DNA from: Steinernema hermaphroditum
Lineage: Eukaryota > Nematoda > Chromadorea > Rhabditida > Steinernematidae
Assembly (NCBI GenBank): GCA_030435675.1
Contig: CM059624.1
Location: forward strand, 7,340,769-7,404,768
Direction: 5' to 3'
DNA length: 64,000 nt
The notes under the pieces are model-generated. The model was not told where the DNA came from and did not search any database. It saw only the letters and a list, made by a program, of their open reading frames with translations. Positions 1-11,020 of this stretch are shown one piece after another. Position numbers and translations under genes: made by a program. The first letter of the stretch is position 1. The number at the start of each line of letters is the position of its first letter.

Positions 1-855
1 CGATTCCGCAAAGTCTCTCTAACACGACCTCACAATTGAGGGTGTCGGAGAAACGGGACATGAGGAGGGGGATGTCGTTCGATTTCAGGGCCACCACGTA
101 GAAGCGTCCTCTCCTGCTAAGAAGGCTCGGAACTTCGGGAAGAAGGCGATCTAATGCACTTCTGCCGGTTTGTCCTCCGGCATAGCATAACTCCTAAAAA
201 TAGGCTTAGCAGAAGTGTGCCTGAGACCACTCTTTGCAGACAGTAGACATGTCTAGAACTCTAGACAGCTTAAAATTCATTTGTAGGCAAATTTCTAGAC
301 TGTACAGTTTCTTTTTCGCCACTCCTTGTAGACAAAAATTGTCTGTTCGTGTCTAGCATAGCCTACCATACTCGATGGCTGTCTGAACGCATTAAATGCA
401 CCCTCTTACCTCTACTTTGCTGGCTTCATTTTCCGTGGGAACGTACGGAGGGTTGAAAAGCAGAACATCGATCTGCCCGCGAAGTCCGGTGGAGAATGGA
501 CTCAACAAATCCCCTTGCACCAATTCAATTCGACAATTGTTCAATTCCGCGGTTCGTTGCGTGCAATTCAGTGCCTTCAGATTCAGATCTGTTGCAAAGG
601 ATGTCGCACTCTCATAACCGCACACTTTCCTCGCAAACGCCGACACGACACCCGATCCGCAACCAATTTCCGCGATTATTGGAGACTGCATCGATTGCAA
701 AAACTAAAATCCGTTTGTTTATCAGCGAAACCGTAAAAAAAACTTACTTCTACGTGCGATTCTAAAGCGTCCATCAGCAGAAAAGTGTCTTCTGCAGGAT
801 CGTACACGCTCTCTTCTTCATCGGCGGCGATTCTGTACTTAGGAGTCGGGATCAT
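1..855 (-). CDS. N6AMT1: HEMK2/N6AMT1-type methyltransferase, 3' end cut by window edge
   Basis: Class I SAM-dependent methyltransferase of the HemK2/N6AMT1 family. Known members work with TRMT112 to methylate the Gln of the GGQ motif in release factor eRF1, and a histone H4 Lys has also been reported as a target. Exons read from the minus strand are 748-855, 410-685 and 193 down to the edge. About 192 residues are visible; human N6AMT1 has 214. Exon 1 carries the family signature VYDPAEDTFLL, exon 2 the SAM-binding EIGCGSG loop (near residue 42) and the catalytic NPPY motif (about residues 114-117), and exon 3 the AGGQTGR segment. The start at 855 is chosen because a TTTCAG acceptor abuts the ATG; an upstream in-frame Met at 882 is less likely. 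The gene follows CCZ1 on the same strand, possibly as an operon partner. The 216-bp second intron is unusually long here. The last 15-20 residues lie outside the window. Confidence 0.9.
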
Positions 856-1265
856 CTGAAACAGATTCTGAATTGAGTTCAAAATCGTCGGTTACAGTAG
901 CAATCGCGCAAAATTTGCACGAAATGTGTCCTTCTTTTTCTATGAACTTTCGACTTTTTCATTTCCTCCTTGTTTCAAAAAAGACCGTAATCCGTCAAAC
1001 GGTCTTCGCATAGGTAAAGAAACAAAGAGCAAATGCACGACGGAACCTGTTATTACGTACCGACATATCGATCACTTTCGTTTGCGATCGTTAGGAAATG
1101 CAGGCCTCGTGAGATATTTCTGCAAAAACGGCCTACGACCTGTGGAACGATTTCCGACCATCTTTGAATTGTTTATTTACATTAGATTGCTATTACTATC
1201 GACTAAGTATGATCCCGTATATGGTTTCTGGCACTTTTGAACCTAGGCTTTGCTTTGTAAGACTG
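856..1265 (-). other. CCZ1-HEMK2 intercistronic region
   Basis: On the minus strand this holds the CCZ1 3'UTR, with an AATAAA-type polyA signal near 1170-1175, and then about 300 bp leading to a TTTCAG acceptor that directly abuts the HEMK2 ATG at 855. The layout fits a downstream operon gene supplied with a spliced leader. A conventional 5'UTR intron is the alternative. Confidence 0.45.
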
Positions 1266-2988
1266 TCAAATCACGAAAATGGAGTCGAAATGCGTTTTGA
1301 TGATCTGGCTAACGTAGCCATCGACATCGTTGACCGTGGTGGGCGGCCGTGGAGGGAGGAAGAGGATCAGAATCCGTCCGTTCGACTTTCTGCCAACGAT
1401 CCACCAGTCGTCGTCTCCTTTGCACTGCACCTGGCCGAACTGTTCCCCGTCGGCAATGAAGTTCTCGCAAACCTCGCAGGCCATTCTGAAAAGACAATGG
1501 TCCAAGAAGATGGTGAATGCAAGATTACAAACCTGTATACATTTTTGGGTACGATAAGACTTTGGGTGTTGTTGGAATTTCCGTCCGTCGACAGTCCGAA
1601 ACTGGTTTTGACACTCAAGCTGACCGGGTTGTAATATATGAAGTGGAAGTAGTCCGCTTCTGCCTTGATTCCATTGTTGGAGTTGCCGTATACCTCGCCG
1701 ATTCGGGACGCCAACTTGCTCAGCTCGGGACCGAGAAAGGCGTCCAGATCGTGGAGAATGTCCCGGTTGATGTTCTTCTTGACGAACATGCACATAGTGG
1801 CGTTGAGGGCGCGGTAGACGATCTGAAAAAGATAATTACCTTGCTGATGACAAGAGCAACTTACGAGTTGAGAAGCAGAGAGATGGCGTGACTCTTCGTC
1901 AGTGGACAGGTAAACGACGGGGCACTTCATGTCCTTCGGGGAGTCGTCGCCGGAACTCGGCCTTGTGAGGTCGCTAGGCCCGGAAAGGAATTTGCCTTCG
2001 TGTTGGCCAGGGGATCCAGAAGGCCTTCTGTTCAGATGAGAATCGGGTTTTAGTTCGGCACGCAACGAGGTCGGAAGGAAACTCTGCGTGAGGTAACGGA
2101 ACAGGACAATGACGTCGACTTTGGACACAGAGTACCACATCAAGCGGTTCTGGTACAGGAACATGACCTTTTCGATCTGGGGAAACTGCTCTTGGACTTG
2201 TGCCGTCAGCGTCTCCACACGCAGAAAGTCCACGGATTCCAATTGGAGGAAGTCGACGCCAGCGAAGTAGTCGACAAGGGGCATCTGGTTCACTTTCAGA
2301 AGAGAGAGGTAACGAGAAAAGAAGTAATTGAGCCGATCTTTGAAGACTTTCGGATTCGCTTCTATCAGACGACCGAAAGAGCCGAAAAAGAGCTTGAAAG
2401 TCTTGTAGGCAGTGACGAGGATAGTTTTCAGTGTTGGAAGGTGTAATGTGTAGTCCATCTCCTGGCAGGACTTCCTGGAATAACAAACGATCTCGTTACA
2501 AATCAAAAAAAACGAAAAAGGGTCACCTATTCAAACTGAGCCCCATTATGAACTTCCTGTTTTCGAGTCGTATGTAGACTTCCGCGAAATTCGTCGTCGT
2601 CACGTAGCGATGCTCGAATTCCGGAGTTTCGTCTTCGGGCTGTGGTTGGGAGAAGTTTTCCGTGAAGTTCACCACGGCTTCTGCCAGTCCCGTGATATCC
2701 GTCTGCAAGGCTAACCATAAACACTGAACTTGGAGCTTATTCACACGCTCTATTCATCACAGATAACTTTGTAATAAAAAGATAGGAAGAATAACTAACC
2801 TGCTTGTCGGTTCTCTCAGAGGAAGGACTGAAGAACATGATCCTCTCGTGTTCTGAGCCTTCTCTGCGCCCCGATTCGGGGTGGCAAATGAAAAAGTGCT
2901 CCATAACGTCCATTACTTTGCACAGGACGCCTGTGGTGTCCAGCCCGTAGAGGCTAGAATTGCCGAAGAAGGAGTGCGTCATCATCAT
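1266..2988 (-). CDS. CCZ1: Vacuolar fusion protein CCZ1
   Basis: Subunit of the MON1-CCZ1 complex, the guanine-nucleotide exchange factor that loads Rab7 onto late endosomes and autophagosomes. Five exons on the minus strand (2800-2988, 2527-2702, 1865-2474, 1533-1822, 1266-1485) join with consistent phases into 494 codons; human CCZ1 is 482 residues. Recognisable segments are the N-terminal longin region with FFICHP and GRREG, the central RLNYFFSRYL and LIVYRALNA blocks, FIYYNP, and the C-terminal DDWWIVGRKSNGR before a short tail ending IFVI. The start is the first of three consecutive ATGs, eight bases after a TTTTAG acceptor, so the message is probably trans-spliced. It is transcribed head to head with SAP30BP from a gap of about 220 bp. 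Introns are 41-97 bp. Confidence 0.92.
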
Positions 2989-3205
2989 CTTGCCTCCTAA
3001 AATTACGTGCAAATAAAAGGGAATAGAAGGCACGAAAGCGACGCGACCGAAGGCGTTTCTGGCAACGGAATCTAAAAGAAACCCCGAATGAACAATGTCG
3101 GAAGTTTACAAGTGGTCCGAACGTGATCTTCGGCGCCTTTTTCGTTGTCGGCATTCGAATTCCTGTGAGATTTTGGATTCCGGCTTCTCTAGAAGGTCAT
3201 CAACG
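2989..3205. promoter_or_regulatory. Divergent CCZ1/SAP30BP promoter region
   Basis: A 217-bp gap separates the start codons of two divergently transcribed genes and must hold both promoters or their upstream leader exons. On the minus side a TTTTAG acceptor lies just before the CCZ1 ATG. No TATA box is evident. The call rests on gene layout only. Confidence 0.45.
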
Positions 3206-4405
3206 ATGGCGCAGTTTGGAGGACTCGTTGCCTATGGAAGTGACAGCGATGACGAGGAGATAGAGGGATCTCTTCCGGCGCAAGGAGTGACTTTCAAAGG
3301 TTGGTTTATCAAGCTCTTTCCGGTGTGAACTCCTTTCTTTTCCAGTTTCAAGTCCGCCATCTTCTTTGCTGGCCACCAAACCGCAAATAAACAAACCGGA
3401 GGAATCTTTCAAGGAACGCGCACGTCGACGGGATTCGGAACATTTCACAGGTGGTTCACAACTGCGTCACCGATGTGATTGACTGGTGACGCGCTTCAGA
3501 TGAAGGAAGCAACGATGATGACAGCGATTACGGCGGCAGGAAGCGCGCCAGGGAAACAAGCGGCTCTCCTGCGCCACTAGTGCACCCGGCGCTGAAACGA
3601 CTTGGCCTTCCCCAAACCACTAGTCAAGTGTCCTTAGTGTCGTACGGTGGTGATGAGGAAGACGATTTCGAGAGAGGTTTGCGCAGTCTTGCTGGCTTCG
3701 ATTACGTGATTCTCTAATGTTCAGAGGACATGAGAATTAGTCAAGAAGAAGCCGTCAGATCCCCAAGTCGTTCGGCCACGGCAACTGCCGAGCCCAAACC
3801 ACCACGAGGTCATGATGAGGGCGACAAGGACGACTCTCCCGAGATAATCGTGGCTGATATTGATAACTTCGAAGTTGCGAAAGTGGCCTGGAAGCATGAG
3901 GACAGCAGTACACCACAGTCCGTTGGATCAACTGAGGATGAAACCATTGAGGAACGGAAGGAACGGGAAAATGCCGTCAGAATGCCTTCTCCCCCGTTGG
4001 AACCCTGTCCAGAACACTTGGAAAGTGTCTTCAGCAAGCTGTTTGAAAAGAAATTCAATGGAATTCTAAACCCGACCAAACAGATCCAAGAGCGGAAGGA
4101 CTTCAAGAACCCGTCGATCTATGAGAAATTTATTGAATTTTTCGATTTGGACGAAATTGGTTCCAACTTCTCAAAGGATGTTTACGATCCGCATGTGTTC
4201 GATGAAAATGGGCCTGAACGTGGTCAGGGATTCTATGACCGCATTCGTAAGTGATTGCAGCGGTTACATTCGTATAAAAGTGCCTTCTTTAGGTGAGAAA
4301 CAGAGCAGAATGGAACAGCCACGTCCTTCAACCACGTCCACGGCTAAACGTGTCACTTCTTTTGACTCGAAAACCAAAACTTCGTCGGGCGGAGCGAAGA
4401 AATAG
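3206..4405 (+). CDS. SAP30BP: SAP30-binding protein (HCNGP-like transcriptional regulator)
   Basis: Homologue of SAP30BP/HCNGP, a nuclear protein linked to the SAP30-Sin3 corepressor and, in recent work, to splicing of short introns. The protein begins MAQFGGLVAYGSDSDDEE, matching the family's LAVYAEDSE-type acidic start. The diagnostic HCNGP domain follows (about 4000-4250 on the DNA), with PEHLESVFSKLFEKK, KDFKNPSIYEKFIEFFDLDE and YDPHVFDENG. The C-terminal tail is Ser/Thr/Lys-rich and ends at a TAG at 4403-4405. Five exons are separated by introns of about 43-60 bp. An AATAAA signal lies at 4441. The first ATG giving the conserved N-terminus was chosen over an upstream in-frame start codon near 3095. 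Expressed divergently from CCZ1 and followed closely by the RPUSD3-like gene. Confidence 0.92.
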
Positions 4406-4543
4406 TGATTTTGAAGTGATTGTTGGATGGCAGATGTGTAAATAAAGCTGTGCGTTCATCTGTGTCCCGTTTTTCCCGGTGTGATCTTGACAATCCGTTT
4501 TGTACATCAAGTGCTCTTGCGAACCCTATTGCGGACGTTTCAG
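4406..4543 (+). other. SAP30BP-RPUSD3 intercistronic region, operon-like spacing
   Basis: AATAAA at 4441-4446 is followed 97 bp later by a TTTCAG acceptor ending at 4543, directly before the next gene's ATG at 4544. In nematode operons about 100 bp between the upstream polyA site and the downstream trans-splice acceptor is characteristic. Confidence 0.6.
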
Positions 4544-6032
4544 ATGTCCCTCGGCTGCCGCTCTCTGAATGCAGTCCGATGTTCTCATATTCTTAGTGGG
4601 TGCCGCGCCTCTTCTTCAGATGCCTCCCGCGCGGCTTCACCTCGGTTGGTCCATGTAGCACTGACCCCTAGGACGTTCTCCACCTCTGAAGAACTGGCCG
4701 ATCATCTCACCAAAACACACATTTTCCACAAGCCCGGTGAGTGGCTCCTTTGTGAGCCGAAGTACTGTGGGATTCAGGTCACTTCTTGATCCTCTATAAG
4801 CCCTACGGAGTTTCGACACTTGGATACGTTCATCCTTCTGGTGGAATCTTTGAAAACAGCAGATACGATCGAAAACAAGACGGTGAAGTAGGCGTGGACG
4901 CCGATCAGATACCAGTGGACCCGACGATGGAGTCAGCACTCCCATATCTAAGGCACAAGTTCAGGGAACCGCTTCTGCAGATCAGCACAGGCTTGAAGAG
5001 GCAATGTTCGTGTTGTGGACATCTGTTAATCGTGCCTTTAAGGTATCTCTCGGGCCCCATCGTCATTCCATGTTCTCCACAGAGCGCAGCCTACTTGAGG
5101 GAGAGTAAGAAGTTCGCCTCGGCCCTCAGTGACAACGCAGATCACTCATTCGTTCATCACCGGGCACTGTTAGGGCTTCTTTGAGTAATATCACTCTTTC
5201 ATTGTCTGTTTAGAGCTATCTGTGTTGGACGTCCTAAACTGTCCAGTGAAGTGATCAGCGGATATGCTACTTTCCAAACCGTCGGAGATCGATCTGAGGT
5301 AAGTCCAGAAACTTCCTGCCATGTAGCTTTTCCTTCAGTATGTCTTCGTGGAAGGCCGCGCGAAACGGCGCGCGAAGTCCGGGAAATTCGCCGTGAGCGG
5401 CAGCGTCGAGTACGAAGTGCTTCAGAGTCAGCACGGATGCTCCTTAGTCGATCTGAAGTTCGGGAAATGTAAGGAGCACTTGCCCTCCTAATTTTAGTGG
5501 ACACTTTTTCAGTTAGCCGCCATCTACCACGCTTAGTAATGTCACATGTAATGTCTCCGATTCTTGGCGACAAGATCTATCAAAACCGTCTTGTGACGGT
5601 GGAGAACGAACTGCATTCAGTGGAACCGAAGTTCACGAAACGCAACAAGCATCGACAGGTAACTTGTCATCCTTGAGACCATGCTACGTCCTCTGCTTTC
5701 AGTTTGTGCCTTCCAGACTCCTCGAGCGAATCGGCCTCACGATGCCCGAGTACATGTCGAAGATTCCGATGTTTTTTCACGTTTATCAGACAGTCTTCCC
5801 GCGTTACGGTAATACCAGAGACAAAAAGATACCGGATTTAATCGCCATGTGCAATCCACCAGGTTCGGAATTCAACGGGAAGATTACTTTACACTCGGTT
5901 TCAGATAACTTCACGGCGATGCTGGATGTCCTCGGATTTTCCAACACGGCGGCGAAACATTTCCATGGACTGACCCCAAAGGACGACGCTGACGACGTAG
6001 ATCCCGTGTCGTCGAAGGAGAAGTCGTTCTGA
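4544..6032 (+). CDS. RPUSD3: RPUSD3-like mitochondrial pseudouridine-synthase family protein
   Basis: RluA-family protein; the C-terminal half matches RPUSD3 best. In humans RPUSD3 belongs to a mitochondrial pseudouridylation module acting on 16S rRNA and mRNAs. The Arg/Ser-rich N-terminus could be a mitochondrial presequence. Seen in order: LYKPYGVSTLGYVHPSGG (substrate-loop start), the segment that should carry the catalytic Asp but reads TGLKR, AICVGRPKLSSEVISGY, and the family's late SPILGDKIYQNR motif, then a C-terminal region ending LDVLGF plus an acidic tail. The catalytic RLD Asp position is Lys, so it is probably not an active synthase. Two junctions are uncertain: a 42-nt GC-AG intron is likely at about 5001-5042, and the junction between about 5110 and 5215 is unresolved. 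The start follows an acceptor directly. Confidence 0.82.
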
Positions 6033-6841
6033 GTTGACAAATCGGCGTTCTTTGTTATTTGTTGATCGTTAAATGAAGCGACTCGCATCGAAGCCTTGTC
6101 TGCTCGGCGACCAATCGGCGTCACTCGAGTTGCGGTTGGCGGGGCTCGTTTATCTCTCAATGCGGTGGGTCCTCGGCGCCGTACAGCCCGCCGGGTCCCT
6201 CCGAGCGATCACTAACAGCCTTTCGACCTCGCCAAGAGTAATTGCTCTTCCTGTCTCACATACACTACTCTGTCTCATTTCGCTGAATACAAAACTGTCT
6301 TGTCTAGGGTTACGGTATTTCTTAGTTGCGTGTGGTCTGTCCGTGTCTTCGACGCACGTTTCTCTTATCAGTGGCGACCTTTATGTGTGGTCTCGACCTC
6401 GATGGGCCACAGAGTGATGTCATCGGTGCACGGTTTAGCATTTGAATACACGTGCATGCACTGTAAACTGCACGCATGCCGTGGCTGTAGATGTCGAACA
6501 GTGCTTACATGCCAAAGAGTAAGACTATAAAGCCCGAGGATACAAGGAAGTCTTTCAGAAAGGAGGTCTTTTCGATGTCACTTCAAACGTAGCCTTCTTC
6601 TTAGCCTTCATAATCATAGGCTTTAGGCTGGTGCATGTAGGTGAATGCAGTGATAAAATAGGAAATATTGCGTATATCATCGTATATAAAGTGTATAGGG
6701 ATTCTCTTTTTGAAGATAGTCTGCTAAAAGCGAGGCGGTATGCCCTTCTCTTTGTTCCCTAAGACCAGAAGAGCAGTGCTTAGAAACATAGTAAAGATTC
6801 TATCGTACTATTTCGAAGGCTAAAGAGCCGTAACGGGCTAA

Positions 6842-7125
6842 AGTTCTTCGCCCGTGCCGCCCATGCTACCCGCGGAAGCTGCCGAAGAAGCTCCTCAACT
6901 TTGACGTCCGCGACGCCACGGGTTCGCTGGGCCACACCATCTCCGGTAGCAGCTCTTCGCCACTCTGATGCCCGCGCACACTGATGGAATCGCCGTGTTA
7001 TACTCTGTGTTATACTATGTGCCAAAGCCAGAAGAAGACCGGCGACTACGGAGTGGCAATGTGGTTCTTGTGCATATATATGACGTGTCACAAGGCGTAA
7101 GCCTTTGATACGAGAAATAAACTCG
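6842..7125 (+). repeat. Dispersed repeat A, 5'-truncated copy
   Basis: Closely related to the 3' half of the copy at 43920-44540. Shared landmarks in the same order are GTTCTTCGCCCGTGC, a CGCGGAAGC-GCCGAAGAAGC block, TGATGCCCGCGCACACTGATGG, TGCATATATATGACGT, AAGGCGTAAGCC and the terminal AAATAAACTCGT. The missing 5' half and conserved 3' end fit a retroposed element with 5' truncation. Confidence 0.7.
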
Positions 7126-8074
7126 TTAAAGAGTCGTGAACACCAGCTTTGCAGTGATATTGAAAAGACCCAAGAAAGAAAGAAAAGCAGTGATATTGAA
7201 AAGGAACTGACTTGGTGATATCACAAAGTGAACAAAATCCCAAACCCTTAAGGCCTGGTCATACTCCGCGGGGTACCCCGCGCGCGCGGGGCAAAAAATC
7301 CACGACGTCGGTGAACTTCGTAACTCCTCGCAACCAGTCGTACCTCGCAACCTCGCAACCAACGTTCAGTTATTAAAAAGCAGTAATGGGTTTGATCAAA
7401 TGCTGCCAGATGTGATTCTTGCAAGTAAGTGTTCATCTTCATCAGTTGTGAGCATTTCCAGCTATGAAGAAAATGTATCTTCACTTAACCTTATATAATA
7501 TGCCACCAAACAGACCAAAGGGAACCCTCCATGCGTGTGGACTCTATAGCAGTTGTGCATTTCACAAAAGTGGAACCGTCCAAGAACAGCACGCATGCAT
7601 AGTTCAAAAAGTGAACATTGCTGCATGCAAGCATTGTCAACACAGAATGACTGATTTGGAGAGTGAAGAAGAGCTCCTTTTAAAAGTATCTTCAATGTGA
7701 ACGCAAGTATTTTTCAAAGAGTTTCCCTAAAACTAGGAACTCAAGACATCTCAAACTATCGAAATTCCGAGAAGAAAGAGTGGGTTAAAACAACTACGAC
7801 ATCGGGCTCTGTAAGGTTGCAGAAAACTGTCTCCGGAAAACTTCATGTTTTAGTACATTTTCGACTGCTTTCTTGCCTTTGTTTTTTCACTTCATATCCT
7901 GATACTGAGATGATTCTGCCCTTCATTCCTCAAGAGAGCACCTCAAAGTGCATCTCTGCAAACCGCTTTGTGCACGCATCGAGCATTAAATGCACTAATG
8001 GCCATATGGCCCGTTTTTTCATCCATCGTGTGTGGTTTCGTGCACAGAAAATTCGAATTGGATGATAGCTTCCG

Positions 8075-8170
8075 AGGTGCGAGCACAAGTGGCAACGACT
8101 CGCACGCGGACGCACCGCCCGGCACCGTATAAAGGGTCGCCTTTTAGGGGAGACCGTTTAGTGGCGAGCA
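8075..8170 (+). promoter_or_regulatory. TATA-box module, copy 1
   Basis: A GAGGTGCGAGC block, a GC-rich stretch with CACGCGGACGCACCGCCCG, a CGTATAAAG TATA-like box, then GGGGAGACCGTTTAGTG about 25 bp downstream, where an initiator would sit. Spacing and order match the module near 9400-9470. No open frame follows, so the product, if any, may be non-coding or the module may be a remnant of a mobile element. Confidence 0.35.
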
Positions 8171-9399
8171 GATCCACTGAAGGGTCGACGATTCCAGAGA
8201 ACACTTCGAGTCAGAGCGTGTGTGACTGTGTATTCCAGATGTGTGTGTGTGTGCTTGGAGTCATGACTTCTGAAGTGACGCCTTCTTTTAGTCCTATGAT
8301 TCTCTCTCTTCTTCTACGGGGTCTACGCAGAATTCTTTGATATTAACACCAGTTATCTCTCTTTGCAGGAGAAGCACCGCTACAAAGCACAGATTTCAGA
8401 ATTTAACATAAAACTCAAAATAGTATCTTCTTTAAAACGAACTAACCAATGAAACGAAACGAAGCCAGCTAATTCCAGTTTTTCTGCGAATTCGAAATTC
8501 GATTTCAAAAAGAAAGGTCACAAGAGTATTTTATTTTGTCTTGTGATTACAATGAATATTCCACGTTCGATGCAGACGTAATTCCGGAACTTCTATTGCT
8601 TTCATTCGTTCATTCTCGCATTCTGATTGTGGGATAACCAAAAGATCTGCAGTTTATGTGAAACTGTTAGGTTTTTGGACAAACATTTCGAGAGATCATA
8701 TTTTCTATTATTATTATTGTTTCACAAGGTAGCGATGCAGTAGAAGCACGACCCTACACTTCTGATTTGTTCCATTTTTAGCGATAGAAGGAAAACTTCT
8801 TTGAGAAGATTACCGAAATTATTTTATTGTTTTCTTTCTAAATTCTTTCTATTGATTTCTTTTTTCTTGTAATTGCTGTTAGAATGGACTGATTTCGGTT
8901 CCGTGCATTGTTTGCTTGGTCAGTTCTGTGATTCTTTTTGTGGACAATTCTTTCTAGAGATCTCAGCTTATTATTATAAAACAAATATACTAGAAGTAAT
9001 AAAATGTGACGATGTTTTCTCAATTTTATATATTTCGGATTAATGTACATATGGGCACCGGAGTAGCCCGATATTTTATGAAATCCTCGAACACCTTTTT
9101 TCTTCTAGATCGGTTTTTAGTTTCTTTTTATCGCACACAGAATATGCGTCTTTCGGTACCGTATTCTTAAGTTATGCCTGCCTCTTATCTCACAGCTCAT
9201 TTTTCTCGAATTTTCTCACTTCTTTGTGTTCTTTGTGGCGCCTCCTCTGATTGTTTAGCAGTTTGAGGAGCTCAAAATTGCGGCGAGGGGCCTAGGACAA
9301 GACAGACCACCAGATTATATCACCAGAAATTCGAATTCATCCAGAACACTAGGCATCTTGACTGCAGTAAACTTCGAATTCCGGCGATGGTGGGAGAGG

Positions 9400-9470
9400 T
9401 GCGAGCGGTTCGCACGCGCACGCGCCGCCCGAGTCCTATAAAAGCCTTCGTTTTCGGAGAGAACGGTTAG
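9400..9470 (+). promoter_or_regulatory. TATA-box module, copy 2
   Basis: Same arrangement as the module about 1.3 kb upstream: GAGGTGCGAGC, GCACGCGCACGCGCCGCCCG, CTATAAAAG, then GGAGAGAACGGTTAGTG. Sequence outside this core is not obviously related between the two copies. No coding frame was recognised downstream. Confidence 0.35.
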
Positions 9471-11020
9471 TGTCAAGCAGTGCCTCACCAGATACTGCGC
9501 ATTGAGACAGTGGCTAGATTCTGGCCACCATGTTCTGTACGACTGTATTTTTTGTGGCTATTCTGCCACCATTCGCCTAATACTTCTCTTCTGATAGAGC
9601 AAATGATGTGAAGAAAGCAGTACAGAGAAGTAGCCAGAAGGTATTTCACTATGTTTGGAGCTTTGGAGGATTCGATTTACTGACAGTACAGATGTCTCAT
9701 ACAGAACAGAAACACACAAAACAGAGTGGTCTCCAAAGGGAACTTGTGGAAAACGAATAGCATTTCATCGATTAAACAAATTCTCGAAATTTATCTTACC
9801 TCGACACTCTTCTTTCTATCTATTTTGATGCAGGGATGCAAAAGCGGTCAACTAACTGGGTATTCGAATCCACTAAGAAGAACGCAGTTTGTGTTCACAG
9901 AGAGTTCTTCGAGTCGTCTGCTTTCTTCTAGAAGAAGTCCCATTTGAGCCACCCCCTTCCTACACGAAGGTCGATTTGTTTTCAGAAAATGGTGCAGTCA
10001 GTACTTACTGCTCTGCTCAGTCACTGTTCATTGTATTCACAGATCCTAAGGCGACTCTGCGTCTTGCCGACTCTTCCTTGTCCTTCGCTCTCTGTATTTT
10101 TTCTGCAGTTATAAGAAGGCGTCTAATACTGTTTACTTTGACGACTCTGTGTCTTGCCTACGTCTAATACTGTCTAATAAAAAATCCTTTCACTTTCTTC
10201 ACGGCACTGTATCTCGCCGAAGTATCGGTATATAGGATGCCTTCAGAATTTCAGTCTTTTTGACTGACTAGAAGTTCGAATCTGATTGCGAGAGAATTGC
10301 TACAGAAGTAATTGTCCTATCTGAAAATGTTCTATCTCTCTGCTTCTGAGTTATCTCCTGCTTTTAGAGGAATTCTATACACACATAAACTCTTCCGTCG
10401 TTCTGTTTATTCACTATTTATTCTCTATTATTTGATCTTCTACTTTAATGTATTCCCTCTCCGATGTTCTCTTCTTTTCTTTTGACAGATCGTCTCTTCT
10501 GTGGCTTGCTACAAAAGAGTCGAGACGGAAGCGACAGAGAGACTCTCTGATAACACAACACCCGTTTCCCACAGAGCCGTCCTTCCAGGCCTCTGCAGCG
10601 CCACGCCGAGTCCGTTCCTGGCTAATCCTGCGTATCCCTCGCACCTCGGACGCACTCCACGCGTTCGATCCTCGCGTCTTCGTCGTATCCTTCCATTTCA
10701 ATGTGTTTCAAAAGATAAACTTTGATGCTTTGCGCTTCGGCTACCGTACCCCTTGGCTACATGTGTCTTTGTCTGCGCATGAGTGACGCGAAAAACCTGG
10801 AACTGAAGCCATTAGGCAGTGCCCGCCCCGCGGACCCACCTCAGCGTTCCCCGAGGACCGTCGCGCCATTAATCTCTCTGCGCCGAGCCTCTCCGTCGCC
10901 GTCTCCAGGCAACGGCCGAGCCTTCCTCGAGACTACGGTAGTGTTGTCCTCAGGCGTGCAGCCCCCAAATCTGCGCTGCGTCAGATTCCGACTGCACCCC
11001 TAACGGTCTCTGTTTCCAGA

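Larger units (their letters stand above)
6033..11020. other. Intergenic region without a supported gene
   Basis: About 5 kb with only short, overlapping open frames and no recognisable protein. It contains a truncated copy of the dispersed repeat (6842-7125), two related TATA-box modules near 8075-8170 and 9400-9470, AT-rich DNA around 8400-9100, and a GC-rich stretch just upstream of the gene starting at 11021. Several TATAAA-like sites occur but none leads to a coding frame I can support. Confidence 0.5.

Noticed and set aside
7250..7310. CCTTAAGG next to a palindromic GC-rich stretch, as a possible TTAA-type transposon end
   Set aside because: No matching inverted end or flanking duplication was found.
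10265..10285. GTTCGAATC, like a tRNA B box
   Set aside because: No A box at suitable distance and no cloverleaf could be folded around it.
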